From assembly GCF_008831285.2 (NCBI RefSeq), contig NC_045140.1, forward strand, positions 5,311,528 to 5,375,527: a DNA stretch of 64,000 nt. Reading direction: 5' to 3'. Position numbers and translations under genes: made by a program. Shown here one piece after another: positions 12,790 through 26,451 of this stretch. Below the pieces are notes generated by a model. It worked only from the letters and a program-made list of their open reading frames with translations. It had not been told where the DNA came from and did not search any database. The DNA is from Nymphaea colorata. Its lineage: Eukaryota > Streptophyta > Magnoliopsida > Nymphaeales > Nymphaeaceae. Positions within the stretch are counted from its first letter, which is position 1; every line of letters begins with the position of its first letter.

Positions 12790-13616
12790 ACTACCATTCA
12801 ATTTTAGGGTGAGCTTCACTATCTAAGCAAGAGGTCGAGCCTCTTTTCTTCTCCTTTTGCTTTCGGGATATGGAGTTGCTTAGAGATGTAAGTAAACTTA
12901 TAGTTACTCTTTTAATTTGAGAGTAGGGTATGTCACCGTTTACGGTTAAAAAAATACTGCATCCGAATATACTGTAATTATAGGGATTCCAAATCGGACC
13001 TTTTTTTCACGGGTCACCTCGCTGCCCAGTTGTACCATCCGAGCCAGTACAGTACCATGCAATTATTGGCAAACTTTTTTGACGGGAAAAGAAAAAAGTT
13101 CAAAGAAAGAAAGAAATGAAAAAGAAGTATTGTTTTTCCTTGAACGCAGATTGCAGTTGATGTAATATGAAAAATCCTGATGAACCGACGTAAGAAAAAG
13201 CATGGTGAGACTCCAAAATAAATTATTTTAGACCGTTTCGAGTGAAATCGCGTATGTAAAAATGTGCCTGTGCGCCTGTCCGTGAGATGAAATATGTCGG
13301 TACCGTTATTCTGCGAATACTAACGGCCGTATTCTGCCTACTTTTCTCCGTGGTATTGCTTTGTAAGGAGCACCAGTGGTCCAGCGTTCACCGTAAAGCG
13401 CCGTATACAAGTTCTGTTGCAGGTGTCGAAAATTTAATGCTCATATCTTTACGGGGATGGTGTGAAGTCATACTTGCTGATTTTGCCATCGTGAAGCGAA
13501 TTGATTCTTCATTGTTTCTCTATTATGAAAGATATTTCTCTTTGTTTCTCTGAATCTTGGTCTTTTCCCTCCTCGAAGTAGAAGAAAAAAAAGCGGAGTT
13601 TGGAGAAGAAGAATCG
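12790..13616 (+). promoter_or_regulatory. Upstream region of the quinolinate synthase gene
   Basis: No other gene is visible between the 40-bp repeat and the ATG at 13617. The last 300 bp become less AT-rich and should contain the promoter and 5' leader. The frame of the first exon is open upstream to a TTG at 13557, but the first ATG in that frame is 13617. No convincing TATA element was singled out. Confidence 0.4.
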
Positions 13617-16600
13617 ATGGAGCGCGCTGCCTTGGCCCCGAGGGGATCGTGTTTCGCCGGAATACAGAAACCTATTTCCCGTACGGTGGGGAGCAACTGC
13701 CTGAGTCCGAAGATTCCTCAAATTGGGGTTCCCTCAAAGGTATCGAAACGTGGTTCCTGCAGGTTGGTGGAAAAAAGCGCCACCACCCGTCAGAGGAAGA
13801 CCTCTGACCTTTCCTGCTTGGCCTTGGCAGAGTTACCTCTTGGGCTTCCTGATTGCTTGGACGCCGATAACTCTTCTCTGTGCAAGCTGCAAGCTCTTGT
13901 ATCTGAATTCGAATCTTTGGTTGAGCCCCTTGATCGTGTTAAGAGACTACTGCATTATGCGTCATTCTTGGCCTCCATGTCCGACTTGGACCGTGTTTCC
14001 TCGAACAGGGTTATGGGGTGCACGGCTCAGGTTTGGCTCAGTGCCAGAATGGATGCAGGTGGGAGGATGCGATTCTCGGCAGACAGCGACTCTGAGATCA
14101 CTAGAGGGTTTTGTGCTTGCTTGGTTCATATCCTTGATGGTGCTTTCCCGGAAGAAGTGCTCAGGATGAAGACAGAGAATTTGGGATCGTTGAATATAGG
14201 GTTGCCTGGTAGTACAAACTCCAGGGCCAACACCTGGCACAACGTTTTGATCAGCATGCAGAAAAAGACCAAGGCAATTCTGATGGCCAGAGAAGGGAAG
14301 CCTCTTACTGAACCATTTCCTTCCTTGGTTGTGAACGCGGACGGCATTCATGCGAAAGGGAGCTATGCGGAAGCTCAGGTGAGCTTGTAACTCAAAAGCA
14401 ACTTTGGGACCTTGTTGTGATGGAACAATTGAGTTGATTATTGGATGGATTTTATCCTTTTCCTATGTGTCCGCGTTTGAGGCTTCTTTGAATGGGTTGT
14501 AGAGGTTAAATACCTTGGTTCTCAATCAGCTGGCACTTCTGCTTTGTTAGATGAAATTCCTCTTTGTAAAGCAATCAATGGATATGGAATGATGTGAATA
14601 ACTGGCTTATATTTCGACTTCTAGTGTTGTGTATTTGCCAATTTGGGTAAGCTTAGTTTTGTTTAGTTTCTTCTCTCCATTCGTGCGTATTTTACGGTTT
14701 ACCTACTCACCGGTACAATAAGGAGAGCCTCATCCAGTGGGATTTGGTCCGCACATTATGAAATGCTGTTTTCTGTTGCTATACATTTTTTGCAATAAAG
14801 CAAGCGTAACGTCGGTGGGGTTTGTTCTGTACATTATGAAGTGCTGTTTGCTGTGGCTATGCATCTTCTGTCACTATAGTATGCTTTGTTATTTTCCCTG
14901 TTTCTTTCTACTTAGTATTTGTTCTTTGATGAAAATGCGATTCATACGTCTGGAAGAATAGTATAAGTTCTGCATTGTCATAGAGGATGTGCCAGTCAAG
15001 ACCCTGCATTAGACTATGCACCCAAGAAAGACTCAATGTTGCAGTAAGAATCTTGTCTGTCATCATAATTAAGTCATATTCCAACTATTAAGCATATCAA
15101 GGTTATTTTGCTTTATGATCAAATAGCACGTGCTCCAGTGGACTATGTTAATGCTTTCTTTCAGAGTAAGGGTAAAGATGTTCCTCTAGGGTCGTCTTTT
15201 CCTTTTTTGACACGAGTTGTTTTCATCCATTATCGAACTGGTTGTCACTGCTGGTCTATTTTGCTTGTGAATTGATCTTTCTTCTTTCAAATTGCTTAGA
15301 AGTTGTATATATTCCAAACCGTTAATCTGCTCTAACTTCTTTGTATATAGTCCTACTTTGGAATGGAGAAGATCAAGGGGAATGTAAAGTTTTGCTGGTC
15401 ATGTAATCTAATATTAACAATAAAGATTCGTCTGGACCTCCTCTGGTGGGATTGGCTTCTATTGGGGGATTTTGCTTGATTCTGGTCCATACATCTGGTC
15501 ATCCTTGTATATGAAATTCTAATCCCATGTTGAGGCTTCTTCCTTCCTTGGCTTGAAATTGTTTGCATCTTCAATTGTTCCATGATAAACATGCATTGCA
15601 ACTGCATTTTGATACATTTTTAGCCAACTGGCAACATCCGTCATTCGTCAGGTTTGAATTCCCTATATATATATATATATATAGAAGAATTGAAATCTGC
15701 CTTATGCTAGCTGTTGCTAGATGACTAAAAATTTAAATATTGCCGAAAGAACAATAAACCGTTGCTTAAAAGTTGAAAGCACCATAAACCATTGCTGCAC
15801 CATAAATTGTCCTTATTTCTTTTATGACACTCTTTTTTAGCAGCAGATTTTTAACTTTTAGCCATCCAGCAGATTTGAACTCCCTGGATTTTCCAGCCAT
15901 CCAGTAGATTTGAACTCTCCAAAATTGAAACATACAGACGTCAAATGTTCCCGGATAACTGAAAATTAAAAATCCATCACTAAAAGCATTGCTAAAAACA
16001 CCATGAACCATTGCTGCATCATAAACCACATGTAATACTCCTGTATAATTGTTCCTTAGCAACAAATTTTTAATTTTTAGCCATCACACAGGCTGCAACA
16101 TCCAGCATCAGAAAAATTTATAACCCCCTATGTATGTGTGTGTGTATGTTAGGTCCAACACAAGTTCTTCTATTAGGAATCCTGCTTTGATTCATGTGTG
16201 GTGTCTTATATATATAGATGGCTGCACCCATGGTTGTCTGGAAAATGGTGTGCCAGAACTCGTGATGTAGTGCTCAAACTGTCGGGCCCAAACATGGCCA
16301 CAGCTGAGCACTTCTGGGTGGACCTTTTGTTTGTTTTAGTCTTTTGGATATTAGATCCTAATGGATGAAACTAGAGAATCTGCTTTCTTACCCTCCCTGC
16401 AATTTTTACAGTTTTACCTAAATTTTCTGAAACTGGCATACGTGCAAGGTGTAGGATATGCCCCAGCGTGCCACTTCCAGGTTGCCCTTTCCCCATGTTA
16501 GGTACCTTTTCTTAATGTAAAATGCAACTAGTATACTTCACTTGGATGAATTATTTACCAAATATATTTGCAGATATTACAGGAAATGCCACGAACTTGG

Positions 16601-19600
16601 CATTTGATCCATGGACAGCTTTGAATTTTATTAGCCTCTAGAGACAGTTAGCAAGTGGAACTGTCTTGGTTCATGCTGGCGTATGTGCATGTCTGAGCAC
16701 AGTTTTACTTGTGTCTTCCTTGTTACGGAAGACAATCATCCAGAACTCCTTCATGATTCTTTTTCCAACGAAAAGACTGGTTTTTTAACTACATTATGTT
16801 TATATCCTAGTGTTTTCTATATTATAGGCCAAACAGATACGATAGGTCAAACAGAGACGATAGGTCAAGTGCTTATTTCTTCTCAGGTGTCTTTGCTACA
16901 CTATCCTTTGATTATTTCTTCAGCGTAATACCTTTTTTCCTTGTGCTTGCATTAGATATATAGTGTTATGATGCATGAGGAGGTCCTTTACTAGTTTTAA
17001 ATTCTAAGATTATCATAGAAATGACAGGCGAAATTCTTGTCCCCTGACGAATCAAAGGTCAATGAGCTTGTCAGTGTACTAAGCGCAAAGAAAATTGGAA
17101 TTGTTGCACACTTCTACATGGATCCAGAAGTACAAGGTGTCTTAACTGCTGCGCAGAAGCAATGGCCACACATCCACATATCTGATTCATTGGTTATGGC
17201 AGACTCTGCTGTGAAGATGGCTAAAAGTGGATGTGAGTTCATCACAGTTCTTGGTGTTGATTTCATGTCTGAAAATGTTCGGGCAATCCTTGACCAAGCT
17301 GGTTTTGAAAAGGTATGCCACCAACAATATTAATCTGTCCTGCTAGGTCAACCTGGTTAACTGGTTCTTTTCCTGTTTGCATGCTTCCTGTTTTCTTTCT
17401 CATTACTCTGAACTTAGTTGGAATTGATACATTTTCATTACTTGCTTTAAGCAACCAAAATCTGCCAGGTTAATAACTTAATAGCTCAAGGTTGTTCCTA
17501 AATGACAAGCAAATTTAGCTATTTGGGAAGCTTTTGTCTCAGGTCCTTAATTCTCAGGAATTGTTTGGCTGAATGACATAGGTTTGCACAATGATAGTGC
17601 ATTTATTATGTTGGTAGCTAATTGGACTTCTTTCATTTGGTTTCTTTTATAATGAACTCTGAACTTCTGCCTGTTTGTGTATTGAACCAGGTGTATGACT
17701 GCCTTTAAAATCTTTTCAAGTGGTTGAACATGTATTCTTGCGTCTTAGTTAAAGGATTCACAGTAACTGTCACAAGTTGTATAACTATTACAGTATGTTC
17801 ATTACATGAATTCATAGTATTAACATTGAAAAGTTTGCTGGTGTCATGGACCTGAATCATCCTCTAGGTGACCTACTGTTAACTGGTACCAAGTGTTCTT
17901 CTATTCTTGTATATAGCTTATTATGCAGACCATACAAGGCTTGAGAAACAGCAAAAATTAACAGCCTTTTCTATAATTCTCCTTGGATCATAGAATTGCC
18001 ACCTGTCCCTGCCTTACTGTCATTGACAAAGTCATCCCTGATATTGCACTTCTAAGAAAAGTCCGTACTTTTGTTGCTTTAACCATGATTGGCAGCTCTG
18101 CATAGTCATGCATTTAGCAAAAATGGTTTATGCGCTTGACAAATTGTTTCTATGACACTCTATTGATTCATTCATTTCTTTCTTTCTACGAGTACTGTCA
18201 TTTATCAAAAGATAAATAGTTCTAGTTAACAAATTTGACCTAAAGAGTTAATTTGGAAAAATAGGTAATTTGGCGGGGATGAATTTGTGAAAAACAACCG
18301 TACTGCAAATGTCTGCTTTTCTTTCTCTATCTTTAGAAGGCACATGTATTTTGGTGATCTGTTGTTCCTATAATCCTTTTACTTTTTTTCAGAACTGATA
18401 AATGTTGATAATCATGCAGGTTGGCGTTTACAGGATGTCAGATGAAAGGATTGGTTGTTCCTTAGCTGATGCTGCCGCTGACCCTGCATATATGCATTTT
18501 CTAGAGGAAGCTTCTACGTTGCCTCCTTCACTGCATGTTGTCTACATAAATACAGCATTACAGACAAAGGCACATTCCCATGAAATTGTACCAACAATCA
18601 CATGTACTTCTTCCAATGTTGTACAGACTATATTGCAGGTTAGTAATGTTTCTGTGTCTCCCACTGAAATTTGCAAAACTTTGGTTGATTTTACAAGTAC
18701 ATGAAGTGTATTTTCACATTCTTGTCACTCATTTTCTTGTAAATGTTGACTGCTAAATTCCAATAGAGAATCAATCTTACTCGTGGGAGGATCTTAATTT
18801 GTTTAATTCTTTCAATTTCAGGCATTTTCCCAGATTCCGGATCTGAATGTTTGGTATGGTCCTGATACCTATATGGGAGCCAATATAGTGGAGCTGTTGC
18901 ATCAAATGGCTTCAATGACGGATGAAGAGATTGCCCAGATACACCCCAAACATGATAAGAACTCTGTACATGCATTATTACATCGGCTACACTATTACAA
19001 GGTGAGGCATCGTTTTTAAGCAAGATGTTAGGTTTGTATGCCACAGACTATAGATGCGAAGAAGCTTGAGTTGTTCCGGTTGTCAATTCAATTTCTTCTA
19101 TTAACTGACTTGTGGATTTTCCAATGTAATCAGGAAGGTGCATGCATTGTGCATGACCTATTTGGGACTGAAGTTGTAGAGAGAATTAAAGAAGGCTATT
19201 GTGATGCATTCCTGACAGCTCATTTTGAAGTCCCTGGAGAAATGTTCTCTTTAGCTATGGAAGCCAAAAGAAGAGGAATGGGTGTTGTGGGCTCTACAAA
19301 AAACATACTGGACTTTATCACAGAACGTGTGAAAGAAGCTTTACACAGGAACGTGGATGATCACCTTCAATTTGTCTTGGGAACAGAGTCAGGCATGGTA
19401 ACATCAATTGTGGCAGCAGTCCGTAAATTATTGGCCTCTCAGAAGTCCTCTGCAAATATCAATGTGGAGATTGTGTTTCCCGTTTCTTCAGATTCAGTGT
19501 CCAGGACAGAATCATTGCCTTCTTCAAATGGCCTAAGTGCTGGGGATCTTACTAGTTTGAGTGTTGTTCCTGGTGTGGCAGCTGGAGAGGGCTGCTCTCT

Positions 19601-20448
19601 TCATGGTGGTTGTGCTTCCTGCCCATACATGAAGGTTGGTTCTTTCATACATGCAGCATAGTCAGGGTTACATTATTGAATATGATATTTGATTTTTTAG
19701 ACCCCAAATATTCTTGAACTTAAGCTTTACGAGAATTTTCATCTTTGTGGTTAATTAATGTGGGAGCTGTACTTTGGAACCTGCCTAGCAGGGTGCATGA
19801 ACTTGTTGTCTTTCATGAAGCTACAATTTGCTAATGACTGTTGTTGGTTGCATAGTCTTATTTTCCGCTTTAAGTTCCCATGTATCTGTCCATGACTATT
19901 CCTTCATTTACATGGACATAATTTCTCCCATATGTTCTTTTACCCTTCCATCATTTTTTTCAAACATTTTATGAACTTTTGCCATCCACTAGTTTTAACC
20001 CTGAGGTTCTGGCCTAAAATTTTCCAATACATATTCTTACCTTTCCTGTCATCTCTGGTATATTTTGGATCCTCGGAAGATTAGCTTTTCGTTAAATAGA
20101 AATTGAGAACCTGGATGTCTGCTGATCGCCACATGCTTGCAGATGAATTCTCTTACCTCTCTCCTTAGGGTATGCCATCTTCTACCTGACAAAGAGAGTA
20201 TACTGTCACCATATGTAGCAAGTCGGTTTGATGGACACACGCCTACTGGAAAATCTGTTGCAGATCTTGGCTGTGAGCCAATTTTGCACATGAGACACTT
20301 CCAGGTGAGCTTTTTTCTGGAGGCTTTGCAAGTCAAGACGTGGTACTTCGCTGATCTCTCTTTCATACTAAAAATGATCACACCAATTATGCAGGCAAAT
20401 GGGCAGCTGCCAGAAACTCTTGTCAATCATATACTCAGTCGAAGATAG
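13617..20448 (+). CDS. QS: Quinolinate synthase, plastid SufE-NadA fusion (7 exons)
   Basis: Exons: 13617-14378, 17028-17312, 18420-18638, 18822-19001, 19134-19634, 20143-20304 and 20395-20448. All have GT-AG introns and all junctions are in phase 0, giving 720 aa, close to the plant family length. Residues 1 to about 65 are Ser/Arg-rich and look like a plastid transit peptide. A SufE domain follows at about 80-240, with the cysteine of GCTAQVWL (Cys135) matching the SufE sulfur-acceptor site. The rest is NadA: VGVYRMSDERIGCSLADA, HEIVPTITCTSSNVVQTI, TAHFEVPGEMFSLAMEAK and the C-terminal GCASCPYMKMN cysteine cluster. By family knowledge the enzyme condenses iminoaspartate with dihydroxyacetone phosphate to quinolinate using an oxygen-sensitive 4Fe-4S cluster that its own SufE domain helps build. 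The start is the first in-frame ATG. The gene is convergent with the SURF2 gene. Confidence 0.95.
14379..17027 (+). other. Large first intron of the quinolinate synthase gene, with repeats
   Basis: This 2.65-kb intron separates the SufE-encoding exon from all NadA exons. It holds a diverged duplication near 14742-14875 (CACATTATGAAATGCTG and TACATTATGAAGTGCTG about 80 bp apart) and a (TA)n tract at about 15666-15683. A repeat-rich block at 15620-16110 has near-direct copies: CACCATAAACCATTGCTGCA near 15780 and CACCATGAACCATTGCTGCA near 15999, plus repeated TAGCCATC/TAGCCAAC motifs. The last is probably an old transposon. No coding exon was found inside. Confidence 0.6.
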
Positions 20449-22261
20449 TACGAATTTGTGAAGCTTTGGATTGCAAAACTGAGAAGCTGTATTACAGTGT
20501 AAATGTCAGAAATGACAAAGTTTCATGTTTCCGGGTCCATCGTCTTCATACGGGACAGTACCTTGGGGGTATATTTGCCTGTTTGCACAATTTTGAACAA
20601 GTACACAAGCAACATCGTGTCACATGCTCCTAATCTTGTAGTGTTATAAATGCTCATATATATCTTGATAATAATGGTGGTGATACATATTTGTGACACC
20701 ATGCTAGGAAATGTTGTCATCGAATTATTCTGTTGCGTTTTATTCTGAACTTCATGAACATCCTTGAATGTTCAGTGGGAACTGAGGTCGGTGAGAACTG
20801 AACTTTGTAGTTTCTATAACATTTTCTTGTATCTTGATGACACAAAATTAATACCTGAATCTCAGCCAAAGGCAAATTCTGCTTTCCCACTTTGGTGATG
20901 TATTTTTGCTTGGAAAGAATGCAAGGATGTGATTTCTGTCCTCTTGCTTAAACCATGTGATTCATGTGAAAATGGTGATGAAGTTCCTTTGTACAAATGG
21001 GACTATGTTCTACAAATTGTTCAGTTTCTGGGTTTATACAACTAAACATCGTTGTGTGTGTGTGTGTGTCCGGGCACTAATATTAAGTGATTTTGTGCGA
21101 GACATTCATACCGGCTTTCACGGGTTCGTAACCACGTTTTGTGAAATAATTGGTTGCCTTCTCTATGAGCCATTTTGCGCAGATTGGGAACTCAGATCAG
21201 CCAGTCCAGTCTATATTTCCATTTGGCGACGAACTTGCCATGGACAATGTATGATTATGACTGGTACTCTTGTTGCCTTAGCTGTATCTGAAGCCAAAAG
21301 GTGTTCTCGCTGTCCCATGCATGGAGAATGTTAAGCCACCATATGCATCCAGGCCCCTCTGCAGCTAGGCTCACTCAAGAGTTTGTCAAGGTGCCTAACC
21401 CTCGCTGGGCCAGCCTCGTTCAAACTTTGGGTCTCGCACGGTCAAGGGTCAGATCAGACAAGTGTATGGGCTGATGTCAAGCAGCATCAGCAGAGTGCAG
21501 CACGACCATGAATCTTTAGTTTGTCTACTGCTAGCGTTCACAAATCTATGGAAGGTATCAACTTTTTTTTTTCTTTCCCTTATTGATCTCGACGTACATG
21601 TTTACCATCTTCCCATAATGGATTGTTCAGATCAGAGATAGCTCGTATCATAGTCATAATTGGCTATATTGCTTCATCGAACTCAATTGAATTCGGATTT
21701 GAACATAAAAAAAAGTACAAAAAGTGTCCACCTGTAATCAGATTCAAATGTCCATCAAAATTAAAAGTTCATTAGAGTAGGTTAAAAAAAGTACTATATC
21801 GAATCCAAATCGAGTCACTAATCAGATCTGAACTCCTTTACTGAGTCCAGCTATTTAGACCCAGACTTGAATAAAATATTGAATCATATTCTAATAAATG
21901 GGCTCCCTACTCCCATGAATAGGTTGATGGAGATGAGCCATGACTGGGTGCTTTAGATGTCAAGTGCTAGTGCACACCTTGATTTGGACTTCTAAGTTTC
22001 TAACTCCGCCATTCATGGCATGGGATCATTTTGTTCATATGATCCTGCTAGTTCCAGCTTTTTTATTATAGAAAGTGTATCCATCAATTGCATCAAATCT
22101 GAATCCTTAGCAATCTATCAAAAATATATCTCAAATTAACATCACTACCAACTTCACTACAATGCTTACAAAATTGCATGCTTAAGTGCAGGCGGCCCCT
22201 GAAGCCACCACATAGACTACAGCTCCATGAGAAAAGAAAATTGCCAAAACCGAGTAATCTT
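20449..22261. other. Spacer between convergent genes
   Basis: This region holds the 3' flanks of the quinolinate synthase gene (+) and the SURF2 gene (-). A (TG)n tract lies near 21054-21069. The segment 21340-21530 is more GC-rich, and 21660-21900 has GATTCGGATTTGAAC-type sequence also seen elsewhere in the window, probably dispersed transposon fragments. The open frame at 20957-21334 has no recognisable domain. Confidence 0.5.
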
Positions 22262-25200
22262 TCAGTTGGTCCTTGATTTATTTTCTTCCACCCTACTTTT
22301 CTTCTTCCTTGAAGCAAAGCTGCTGGGTCCAACTTCAACTGACATGCGTTTCGTTCTGATACATAAAAGAGTATAGTTGTAACTTGTAAGTGCAATCCCA
22401 TGACGGAACCGTATGAACAAGTGACTGCAGTTCGCTAGTCATGAAAATTACCTTTTTGTAAGGTCCTGTGTTTCAGCGTCATCTTTCACATTTGCTTGTT
22501 CTGTACAGCACAGATTTTGACCCAGCATAAGAACAAAAACATTAAAAAGAAAAAAGAAAAAAGAAGGAAAACAAAAACAGCATCCAATGAACTCAAGACT
22601 ATTTGTTAACTGATTAAAAAGAATGTGAGCCATAATAATCTAGTATGTCTACAATTTTCCATTGAACACAAGGGGCTTTTGCGCTTCTGCATCACATAAA
22701 CAACTATCTACGAAGTTCTAAGACTGATTTCTTTCAAGCCCATAGGAGAAGTGGAAAAGTAGGAGCGCAGATACAAGTTATGATGTCTAGGACTGTTGCC
22801 AGGGATCGTCACACAAACCTTAACTAAGGTCATATTCCTGAACATATCTTTCCCGAGAATCATGAGATCTTTCTTATTAGAGGTCAAAAGTGCTCGTTTG
22901 CACAGCCACAAAGGCTTCTCTTAGGGCATACTAGAAGAGATAGGGTCGATGGATAGGAAAAAATGTCGAGGCCGTAGAGGAGCCAGAACCACCCAGCAAA
23001 GTCCCCGAGTGAAGGTCCTTGTTGGGCCTAGTGAACTCTCTTTGATCGATGCACCACCTTGCTATAGTTGTACCAATGAAACAAAGATGTTTAGGGCAAT
23101 TATCATCCGGAAGGACCCAAAAATGACCTCCAAGGTGGGGAACAATTCTGAAACTCCAACCTCCAACAAACAATAGTTCTCTGCCTTACTAGCAATTAGC
23201 GGTCGATCCTTCGGTAGTGAGATTCTGTCATTCACTTCTCATTCAAGCATTGTTAGAATCATGTAAGTTGGTTACCCTTTCTGTTCTCCACGGTTGGAGT
23301 TCCCTCATCAAGCACCTAGTTTCCAGTGTCCTTGAGTACAAGGTCACCATGTCAAACAGCTTCTTCTGCAACTTGGTTGCCCACTGACATGTGATGGGTG
23401 GTGGAATGATATGTAATCTTAGCAATCAAACATCTCAAGAACCTCACCCTCCATGATATGAGTTGGCTAAGAAAATGGCTTCAGAAGTTAAAATACAAAT
23501 GCCACAACTCTAAATTGCTAAGAAACAGGTCACTCTTAAAGAAAGAAAATGGTTCCACCGAACTGATTTAGCAAGAGATAGGATCTGGGTACGTATAAAT
23601 CATTGTCACAAAAAACACTTTTTTCAAACAAAAAAAAAAAGCTGTTATACGTCAAAAGTAGGTCAACAAAAAAACCGCAAAAGGACCCGGCTTTTTGAAA
23701 AATTGCCAAAACGAAGATTTCACTTTTGTATTTTTTTGCGTTCTTTTAATATTTTTAAATTTTTTTAAAAATTTATCAAGATTTTCCCAAGAAAACAAAC
23801 TTTATCGTATTATACTTGATACAAACCTCACCCTTTAAAACCCACAAGTGATGTGTGATAATGGAGATTATTAGCAACAATTTGATAATAAGTTTCTTAT
23901 CTTATCCTTGTGAATTTCTCTGGTTTGCTGCATAAATCAACGTAATGATTCTAACCGATTATTCATCAGGACAACCTGACAGAAAGGTCAACCAATCATG
24001 TAGGGAAGAACATGAAGAATCTGAAAAGTTGCAGTTTATAGGAGGCCAAGTCAAGAACACCTTCAGGCATCCAACTGCTTTCTACATTATATCAAAAATT
24101 TATTTCCTTTGGCATTGTAGCTGATCCAAAGCAGAATTTTTTATGCTGAGGAAACTATTAAAAAAAAATGTTTCAATGGACCTACTGTCAAGAAAGAACA
24201 GAGGTTACCTGTTTCATTCTCCTCATCATCTGAGCTTGTGCAGGAGACCCACCTATCTCTTCCATCATCAAAGTCCCAGCGACTTCCAATAGGAGGCTCC
24301 CAGAAGTCAGGATCATCTGCATCACTATCCATATCTGCAGAATTTGGTTCTCTTATATCATCCCTGAGAACCTTCTTCCTTCTTCCTTTTTTGACACCAT
24401 TTTCTTTTGGCTGTGGCTGGTCAGTTGCTGCCTTATCCTTTCCAGTAGTCCGCTTTTCTTCTTCTTGTTCTGCAATATGGAATGGGAGACTGAAATGAGC
24501 AACCAAACTCAAAGAATGTATTAAGACCAGCTACAAAGAATATAAGGCTGTATACATATAAGAGAGATATACCTAACGATAAATCGTTCAAAGATAAGGT
24601 GCAAACGACTGACCTAATTTATTCTGGAATCTCCTTCCGTTTATGTGCTTCCATATATGCTCTTCCGACTTATTGACCGTATCGCCCGTTAGAGTGCAAA
24701 TTAACTTTGATCTGCAATAAAATGAAACAAACATAGCATCAAAAGCTAGGTTGCACTCTCCATTCGAGCCACAGGGATAAGGAACACACGTAGAACGATG
24801 TGGTGGTCTCAAACTGAGCAGGAATGAGCCAAAGCAGTATGTTCACTAAAAGAGAAACAGATAAAAAGCAGCCAGATGAGAACTTTGTCATGGAAATACA
24901 GTACCAATTCCCAAGCATGGGATAACATTGTCAAGAAAATATGACCAACTTATTGGTTTCATATTTTCCCACCAAAAACAAGAAAGAACTAGATTGATCT
25001 TAAAAAAAGGCAAAAAAATTGCACATCAACGTCACAATCACGTTCCAGTCGACACTAAGAAAGTAGTAAGCTATCAAGACATCTTAAAACGTGAGAATAA
25101 TAACATCGATAGACATATAACAACAAATTATCATAATATTTAAGCAGGATTCTGATTACTGCAACAATTAATCCTACACAAACAATTTCTTCCCATTTGT

Positions 25201-25806
25201 CCAGCCATAGCCATCTTCATTGATCATCCAAATCACCCCACAGACAAAGGAGGGAATTCCTATGATATAACGATAACACATTAAACAATGGAAGCTAAAG
25301 TTGGTCATCAGATGCTGAAGAAAGCCCAAGCAATATTTTATCAAAATTTACCATAAAAAGAAAAATCAAAAAGCTATAACCAAGAGTATGCCAATACCCG
25401 AGTTCCAAAAAAGAAAACGACTGAATTTGGAGAAAGAACTGACAGGGGCTTAAGGAAGAAGAAAGGAAGGATTGGGCGACCTGGACAGAGGATCCTGCTT
25501 GAAGAGGTTGAGGGGAGGTTTCTTCAGAGAGACTGCGATGTCGATGAGGGCCAGCCGGCACGGCTTGCTCCGCTTATACGCGTCGGCCTCGCCGGCGGGC
25601 ATCTCGTGGCCGGTCTCCACGCACTTCAACCTTCCATTCACCATAGGCTCGAAGGTAGGATCCCCCAAAAGCAGCGCACCCTCTTTTGCCGCTTCTCTTT
25701 CTCCTCCTCCACCCGCCGTCGGAGTATCCGCCTCCTTCGTCACTCCTCCTTCCCCTCCTCCTCCCGCCACCGCCTCCTTCTCCTTCTTCTCCTTCTTCTT
25801 CCCCAT
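22262..25806 (-). CDS. SURF2: Surfeit locus protein 2 (SURF2) family protein (5 exons)
   Basis: Exons in transcript order: 25806-25481, 24711-24614, 24469-24209, 22500-22452 and 22355-22262. Junction phases are 2, 1, 1 and 2 with GT-AG introns, giving 275 aa. The start is the ATG opening MGKKKEKKEKE, just after a (CT)n leader. The N-terminal Lys/Glu/Gly-rich stretch (1 to about 40) is followed by the conserved core: MVNGRLKCVETGHEMPAGE, YKRSKPCRLALIDIA, LTGDTVNKSEEHIWKHINGR and, later, DPDFWEPPIGSRWDFDDGRD. A basic C-terminus contains RTKRMSVEVGPSSFASRKKK. These blocks match the SURF2 family, whose function in plants is not established. The basic and acidic patches suggest a nuclear or nucleolar role by inference. 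Exon 4 is only 49 nt and sits after a 1.7-kb intron. Confidence 0.93.
22501..24208 (-). other. Long intron 3 of the SURF2 gene
   Basis: This 1.7-kb intron contains a GC-richer island at about 22930-23180 with open frames on both strands; neither shows a domain I recognise. The remainder is AT-rich, with A/T runs near 23620-23790. The island may be an inserted transposon fragment. Confidence 0.45.
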
Positions 25807-26379
25807 CTCTCTCTCTCTCTCTCTCCAGCAACTCTCTGGGGTTTTGCAAACGAGTCGGATCCTCATCCAACGTTTACAATACGCATGATATATCCATAGG
25901 CAGTCCGATTGGTGATGAACTTGTTCGTATCCGATTAGTGACGGACCTCTTTAGCTGGCTGATAAAAAAAAAAATCCAAGCCGAGCTTGCTCATATTTAA
26001 AATTCATTTCTTCACATTTTTAATTTTTAATTTTCCCTTGAAAACTCTTTGCGTGGCGCTGATTATTCTTTTAAAAAACTTTTGACACATTCCTAAGGAT
26101 TTTTAAGATATTAAAATATAAAATGTTAAGATTTTCAAATATGAATGAACATCCAGCAAAGTACTCAATGGGCTGGGCTTAGGCTGCTGACAAAAACCGT
26201 TCTTAAAAAATTCAAAAAAAATTGTTAAAGATTTACGAAAGAGTAAATGGTTTTTGAAGTTCAAACTTGGCAATCATTTGTGAATATACATTAAAAGTTG
26301 GATGTCATTTTTTCTTTTAAAATTCAGTTTAGTCCATAAATTGGTTAATTTTTTGGTCTATTCAAAATAATTTTTTGTT

Positions 26380-26381
<2 letters not shown>

Positions 26382-26448
<67 letters not shown>
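26382..26448. repeat. (TA)n microsatellite
   Basis: An uninterrupted TA run of about 66 bp, in the SURF2 to EF-1alpha spacer. Confidence 0.95.

Positions 26449-26451
<3 letters not shown>

Noticed and set aside
22931-23176. A hidden gene inside SURF2 intron 3
   Set aside because: Frames are open on both strands over only about 75-80 codons, with no recognisable motif; a transposon scrap is simpler.
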